DNA of 64,000 bases from an uncultured Myxococcales bacterium. GTDB lineage: Bacteria; Myxococcota_A; Bradymonadia; UBA7976; VGTA01. The position numbers were made by a program, and so were the translations under genes. Positions within the stretch are counted from its first letter, which is position 1, and the number at the start of each line of letters is the position of its first letter. Shown here in pieces: positions 60,211-64,000 of the stretch. The notes beneath the pieces are model-generated. The model was not told where the DNA came from. It was given only the letters and a program-made list of their open reading frames with translations, and did no database searches. Location of the stretch: the NCBI GenBank assembly GCA_937146725.1, contig CAKZRU010000013.1, forward strand, positions 1 through 64,000, given 5' to 3'.

Positions 60211-62373
60211 TTAGCGTGCGGTTGTGCTTAAACCAAGTTCGGGAAACTCTACCCCCAATAAAAAGGCGCGGGCTTCACCCACTAAAAAGCAAGAACCACA
60301 CACAAGATTAAGGGCATGGGTATCTCGTTGAACGAAAGCCTGAGTTAAGTTAGGTTCCACAATTATATTGGGTATGCATACCGGACTTGGTAAGCCTTTG
60401 AGTTTTGGGATGACCTGAGTCTCAAAAACTTCGGCCAAAGTCTCCGCACTTGCACAGCGAGGATATTTGGGACTCACAAAGGTCAGTTGTTCGCATTGCT
60501 GTGCCAAAGTAAGCAAAACCTCTGACACATCTTTATCCGCACTCATGCCGACAATCAGATGTCGAGCCCTAGACTGCTGACTCAGCCACTCAGCCAAATA
60601 CAAAGCACTATCGGGATTATGTGCGCAGTCCAACCAAAGATCTTCGAGATATTCTAAGCGTCCCGGCCATTTGAGACTCCATAAATCATTTAAGCTTAAG
60701 CGATTTTCAATAAATGTAGTCTTTCCACCTGATTCTAACCATTCCTGATCTAACCAACCCAGCTCTTGAGCACAGCGTAAAGCCAAGGCTAAATTACGCC
60801 GACCATGCTGATTCATCATTAAGCTACCGGCGTGTTCAAGCTCTTGTTTTTTATCTTGTGCTTCACCCAAGTCACCTTGATAACGAGCTTCAAGCGCTTG
60901 AATATCAGCTTCTACCGACTGCGGGCTCACCTTGGAAACCGACATGAGTGCCGCTAAAGCTTCGTCTTTGCACGCGGTTAAGGCAACGCCATTTGAACGG
61001 TAAATCGGGCTTTTTTCTCCGGCAATGTCGGCTAAGGTATCACCTAAGATATGTGTATGATCCAAAGAGATACTCGTGATCGCACTTAGTACCGGTTCAC
61101 AGACATTGGTCGCGTCCAAGCGTCCGCCTAGGCCAACTTCCCAAATGACCCAATCTACTTGACGTTGCTGAAAGCACCAAGCGGCCAAAGCCCAAGTTGC
61201 CTCAAAAAAACTTAGGGTTAAGTTTTCCTGCTCGGCAAGCTCAAAAATGACCTTTACGCCTTGAGCGACTTCTTGGTGTGTGATTAACTCATCACCAATA
61301 CGAATCCGTTCGCGAAAACTCACCAAATGTGGCGAGGTAAAGCATCCGACTTTTTTACCAAGTTTAAGGCCAATTTGAGTCAAAGCAGCGCTGGTACTCC
61401 CCTTGCCATTGGTGCCACCGATCAGAATATTTTTATATTGGGATAAAGGGTCACCCAAAGCTTGGTTCATTGCTTTAGGTGTGCTCAAGTCCATACGTTC
61501 TCCAAAGCGGGTCAAGTCAAACAAGCGACTTAAGGCTTGCTGATAGGCTTGATAAGCACTTGGTTCCTGTGGTGCAGCCAACTCATGAGGGTGAAGTAAG
61601 GTTTCAAACTCTGCCCAAGCCAATGCTTCAGTGTGTCGAGCGCGATATAAATCTTGTGGCCGATCAATATCATAGGATTTAGCCAAGATCTTAATCTCAA
61701 GAGCCAAACTTTGTGCGATTGCGAGTGTGTCGCTAAAGACCTGATCGCTACCCCAGCGAATCTCATTTAAAAATAGTGCTTTGACAGCTTCTAAAGCCGG
61801 GCGATTACAGCCAATTGTGTAATAACCCCCATCCTCGGCCGGCCCAATCACTAAAGCGGGCTGAGTCTGCTGATTTAAAAAGTCCAAGCCTTGTGTAAGC
61901 TCATCAGGATTAAGATGTGGAGAGTCTGTGCCCAATAATAATACAGCATCCTGTTTCTCGGTTTGCTCAGGAGCCTGGTCGCTTGTGAGCGTCTGAAAGC
62001 TTTTTTGTAAGGCATCATACATTTTAATGCCTAAATGCCCCTGCGTTTGTAAATAAGGTGCCTGATCTAGATCTAAGGTAGACCATACTGAATGCTCTTG
62101 AGTGACAAACAACAAAGGTCGGTGCTTTAAAACCGTTGGGCATAAATCTTGTATAACCGCCTTTAAAGACCACTGATGAAACTGCAAGGCTTGCCAATGG
62201 CTTAAAACCATGCTGTGTTCATTGATATTTTGCTGAGTACTTTGCTTGGCGCTTTCTTGAGTCAGTCGAGTTTTGACCTGACCAATATGTGGTGCTTTGG
62301 CCAAAACTGCAATCTGCCTGGTGATTGGTATATTAGGTTGAGTCTGAGTGATAATGGAGCCTTGTTGCATCAT
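60211..62373 (-). CDS. DUF2064 glycosyltransferase-like / FolC fusion protein
   Basis: A 720-residue fusion. Residues about 18-250 are a DUF2064 (CofC-like, TIGR04282 type) nucleotidyl/glycosyltransferase domain: AVLAKAPHIGQVKTRL, LLLGTDSPHLNPDEL, VIGPAEDGGYYTIGCN and DIDRPQDL. After a short linker, residues about 270-720 are a folylpolyglutamate synthase/dihydrofolate synthase: GGTNGKGSTSAAL (P-loop, 319-331), SPHLVSFRERIRI, GLGGRLDATNVCEP, SLDHTHILGDTLADIAGEKSPIY and the C-terminal DCAHNPDSA. FolC makes and extends folate; joining to DUF2064 is not usual. The frame is open throughout. Confidence 0.85.
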   Translation of the reverse strand: MMQQGSIITQTQPNIPITRQIAVLAKAPHIGQVKTRLTQESAKQSTQQNINEHSMVLSHWQALQFHQWSLKAVIQDLCPTVLKHRPLLFVTQEHSVWSTLDLDQAPYLQTQGHLGIKMYDALQKSFQTLTSDQAPEQTEKQDAVLLLGTDSPHLNPDELTQGLDFLNQQTQPALVIGPAEDGGYYTIGCNRPALEAVKALFLNEIRWGSDQVFSDTLAIAQSLALEIKILAKSYDIDRPQDLYRARHTEALAWAEFETLLHPHELAAPQEPSAYQAYQQALSRLFDLTRFGERMDLSTPKAMNQALGDPLSQYKNILIGGTNGKGSTSAALTQIGLKLGKKVGCFTSPHLVSFRERIRIGDELITHQEVAQGVKVIFELAEQENLTLSFFEATWALAAWCFQQRQVDWVIWEVGLGGRLDATNVCEPVLSAITSISLDHTHILGDTLADIAGEKSPIYRSNGVALTACKDEALAALMSVSKVSPQSVEADIQALEARYQGDLGEAQDKKQELEHAGSLMMNQHGRRNLALALRCAQELGWLDQEWLESGGKTTFIENRLSLNDLWSLKWPGRLEYLEDLWLDCAHNPDSALYLAEWLSQQSRARHLIVGMSADKDVSEVLLTLAQQCEQLTFVSPKYPRCASAETLAEVFETQVIPKLKGLPSPVCIPNIIVEPNLTQAFVQRDTHALNLVCGSCFLVGEARAFLLGVEFPELGLSTTAR

Positions 62374-62402
62374 GTTCTATTCTATCTACCTTTTAGTGGT
62401 GA

Positions 62403-63287
62403 TCACTTAAACTTGCTCAGCCAAGAACACCAAATCGTCCACAAGATTTTCACACCGGCCTTAAATGAGCCTTTAAGCGTACCGGACACCTTACTGTCTC
62501 CAGCCTTTCTTGGGAAATAACGAACATCTTTTTCTAAAGAGCAAAGTCCATATACACTAGCTTTTGCTTGCATTTCTACTGTCCACCCATAGTTTGTATC
62601 CACCATCTGAATCTGTTTTAGGGCTGACCAACGAATGACTCTAAATGGGCCTAAGTCAGTAAACTTGGCCCCAAAGAACCACTTAAGTAGGCGACAGGAT
62701 AGGGCATTACCAAAGCGTTGTAAGGGCGTCAATGCATTAGCTTCTGCTAAGCGCGCCCTTGAACCAATCACTAAGTCCGGAGATTTGTCGGTTAGAATCG
62801 CATACCGCTCGGTATCATCTTGTAATTCGCTTGGGTCTTGTATTTGTAATAATGCCAAAAGATGATCCAAATCACTTAGGTCATCGGAGCCATCTGCATC
62901 CACAAAAAGTAAAGCTTGAGGCGGGTCAACTTTGAGCGCTGCAATCCCTGCTAAGCAGGCTTGACCATATCCCCGTCTGGGTTCCGAAATCACCTGTGCG
63001 CCGTATGCTTGGGCAACTTCTGCTGTGTGATCGGTACTCCCATTATCTACCAAAACCACTGTGCGTATCATTGCCTTTGATCTAGGCAGTGCTTTTTGAC
63101 CATTCACAAACTCCATCAGTGGCTTTAGCGTAAAGGGTAGCGCCTCTGCCTCATTAAGGGCCGGAATCACGACATCCACAACTAAGCTTGGCACTGTATA
63201 GGTTTTGGCCAAGTGATCAGTTTGATCTTCTGCTTGTTTTTCATGACCTTGTCCAAGGGCCGTAATGGAAGAATGATCTATGCTCAT
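62403..63287 (-). CDS. GT2-family glycosyltransferase (DPM-like)
   Basis: A 294-residue GT-A fold enzyme. Motifs: VDVVIPALNEAEALPFTL, TVVLVDNGSTDHTAEVAQ, EPRRGYGQACLAGIAAL, FVDADGSDDLSDLDHLL (the DxD metal site), VIGSRARL and FTDLGPFRVIRWSAL, NYGWTVEMQAKA. These match dolichol-phosphate-mannose-synthase-like enzymes that add a sugar to a polyprenyl phosphate. There are no C-terminal membrane helices apart from a weak amphipathic end. The ATG at 63287 (AGGA five bases upstream) was preferred to the TTG at 63290. The DUF2064-FolC gene starts 29 bases after its stop; GT2 and DUF2064 genes often occur together. Confidence 0.88.
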   Translation of the reverse strand: MSIDHSSITALGQGHEKQAEDQTDHLAKTYTVPSLVVDVVIPALNEAEALPFTLKPLMEFVNGQKALPRSKAMIRTVVLVDNGSTDHTAEVAQAYGAQVISEPRRGYGQACLAGIAALKVDPPQALLFVDADGSDDLSDLDHLLALLQIQDPSELQDDTERYAILTDKSPDLVIGSRARLAEANALTPLQRFGNALSCRLLKWFFGAKFTDLGPFRVIRWSALKQIQMVDTNYGWTVEMQAKASVYGLCSLEKDVRYFPRKAGDSKVSGTLKGSFKAGVKILWTIWCSWLSKFK

Positions 63288-63597
63288 CAATATCCTAATT
63301 TCTCTTCATTTAATAAGTACGCTTTGTCGTTCAAAACGCTTAGTTTGTGGCATAAACATACTACTATCAATATGATTTTATTATCTTGTTTACAAATAAA
63401 GACAAAATAATCACTTGATTTTGCTACCAATTTTGCTTCAAGGTCATCTAAATGCTTATAGTCATAAGGTTTATATTTCTTGCTAAGTTATTTTAGACAT
63501 ATCTTATTTGCAAGAATAGCATTGTATTACATCCATCATCATCCTAGCTAGGTCATCGTTAAGTTCTTATATTACCTAGGAACTGGAGGAACTAAAA
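63288..63597. other. Intergenic region between divergent genes
   Basis: 310 AT-rich bases between the GT2 gene and the HU-like gene, which are divergent, so both promoters should lie here. A ten-base palindrome CCTAGCTAGG (63543-63552) and a CCTAGG (63575-63580) sit in the HU leader. No -35/-10 pair with proper spacing was found. Nothing else recognised. Confidence 0.4.
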
Positions 63598-63873
63598 ATG
63601 AAAAAAAGTGAACTCATTGAACGCGTTTCACAAACAGCCAACTGTAGCCATACTCAAGCAGAACTAGTAGTGAATAAGGTATTTTCTACTATTGAAGATG
63701 CTTTAAAAGATGGCAATCGTGTAGAATTAAGAGGTTTTGGTACTTTTGAAGTACGCTCTTACGATGCATATAAGGGCCGTAACCCCAAAACCGGTGCAAG
63801 CGTTGCGGTAGCCCCTAAGCGCTCACCTTTCTTTAAGGCTGGTAAAGAACTCCGCGAGGGTCTTAATAAATAA
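63598..63873 (+). CDS. HU/IHF-family DNA-binding protein
   Basis: A 91-residue nucleoid protein. MKKSELIERVSQT, AELVVNKVFSTIEDALKDG, VELRGFGTFEVRSY, the DNA-arm segment GRNPKTGASVAVAPKRSPFFKAGKELRE (Pro intercalating tip in RNPKTG). The family bends DNA and compacts the chromosome. RVELRGFGTFEVR and the tail are nearer the IHF-beta/HimD type than HU-alpha, but one family cannot be excluded. GGAGGA lies before the ATG. The 3' end is duplicated in a 20-bp tandem repeat just after the stop. Confidence 0.95.
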   Translation: MKKSELIERVSQTANCSHTQAELVVNKVFSTIEDALKDGNRVELRGFGTFEVRSYDAYKGRNPKTGASVAVAPKRSPFFKAGKELREGLNK

Positions 63874-63935
63874 GAGCGGGTCTTAATCAATAAAAGCGGG
63901 TCTTACTCAATAAAAGCGGGTCTTACTCAATAAAA
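63872..63935. repeat. 20-bp tandem repeat derived from the HU gene 3' end
   Basis: AAGAGCGGGTCTTAATCAAT (63872-63891), AAAAGCGGGTCTTACTCAAT (63892-63911) and the same again (63912-63931), then a truncated copy. A related piece, CGCGAGGGTCTTAATAAATA, ends the HU gene itself, so the array appears to have grown from the gene's own last codons and stop. Confidence 0.92.
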
Positions 63936-64000
63936 GTCTCACTAAAAGTAGACTTTAAAAACAAGACCTGCATCTGACTCCATACATAAGCTTATCATCG

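Noticed and set aside
60126..60311. 61-codon plus-strand frame between the YyaL-like gene and the fusion gene
   Set aside because: It overlaps the 3' end of the DUF2064-FolC gene in antisense and shows no support.
60211..62373. Frameshift joining two genes in the DUF2064-FolC protein
   Set aside because: The single frame is open across the junction, the linker is plausible and both domains are complete, so a real fusion is the simplest reading.

Overview
This 64 kb window looks like a stretch of chromosome from a Gram-negative, flagellated bacterium of the Myxococcota / former Deltaproteobacteria type, possibly close to the Bradymonadales. That placement is inferred from protein style: a GG-Cys + transmembrane + Arg C-terminal tail like MYXO-CTERM signals, AGE/MAG-rich low-complexity surface proteins, a CDDGN..GDAC cysteine-rich repeat, MopE-type and thrombospondin-3-type calcium motifs, HYR domains, and a CxxxY-type CcmE. 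The DNA is moderately AT-rich. I saw no rRNA, tRNA, insertion sequence, prophage or CRISPR array.

Layout. 1-9.0 kb: the end of an unknown gene, an unknown membrane protein, then on the minus strand an ethanolamine-type APC permease, a PI-PLC-like lipoprotein and a class I/II aminotransferase; on the plus strand a tightly packed set of an AGE-repeat surface protein, an ICMT-like methyltransferase, a crotonase and an ArsC/Spx-like protein. 9.0-12.4 kb: comM/yifB and unknown proteins. 12.4-22.4 kb: a surface/flagellar block with a 1345-residue HYR/FGE-fold protein, a 515-residue flagellin and, facing it tail to tail, a giant 1332-residue flagellin. 22.6-31.8 kb: a small beta-barrel candidate, an M20 amidohydrolase and a cytochrome c maturation operon (ccmE-ccmF-orf-orf-ccmA-ccmB-ccmC-ccmD-like-small orf). 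32-43 kb: moaA, a GT4 glycosyltransferase, a zinc-ribbon membrane protein, a glutamine-synthetase-family ligase, a TrmH-family methyltransferase, an RNase Z-like hydrolase and a multi-pass sulfatase-fold protein. 43.5-51.8 kb: ilvE, a Fic-fold protein with a destroyed catalytic motif behind a sigma-54-like promoter, an MBL hydrolase, a CPBP protease, a lipoprotein, a TrmH-domain protein and a HAD protein. 52-55.2 kb: rpsB-tsf-pyrH and rpmG. 55.3-63.9 kb: a GH92 lipoprotein, a YyaL-type thioredoxin-fold protein, a DUF2064-FolC fusion, a GT2 glycosyltransferase and an HU/IHF-type protein.

The observations most worth a second look are: the Ccm operon, whose CcmE has Cys in place of the haem-binding His and which shows no ccmG or ccmH but two unassigned membrane genes; the giant flagellin paired with a smaller paralogue; the catalytically dead Fic-fold protein; the DUF2064-FolC fusion; ribosomal protein S2 with about 75 extra residues and a structured leader; and a repeated pattern in which short tandem duplications (9-25 bp periods) sit on or just after stop codons, while tandem repeats inside genes have periods divisible by three.

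All family calls come from reading motifs without database searches. Start codons were moved from the longest ORF where a Shine-Dalgarno sequence or signal peptide argued for it.
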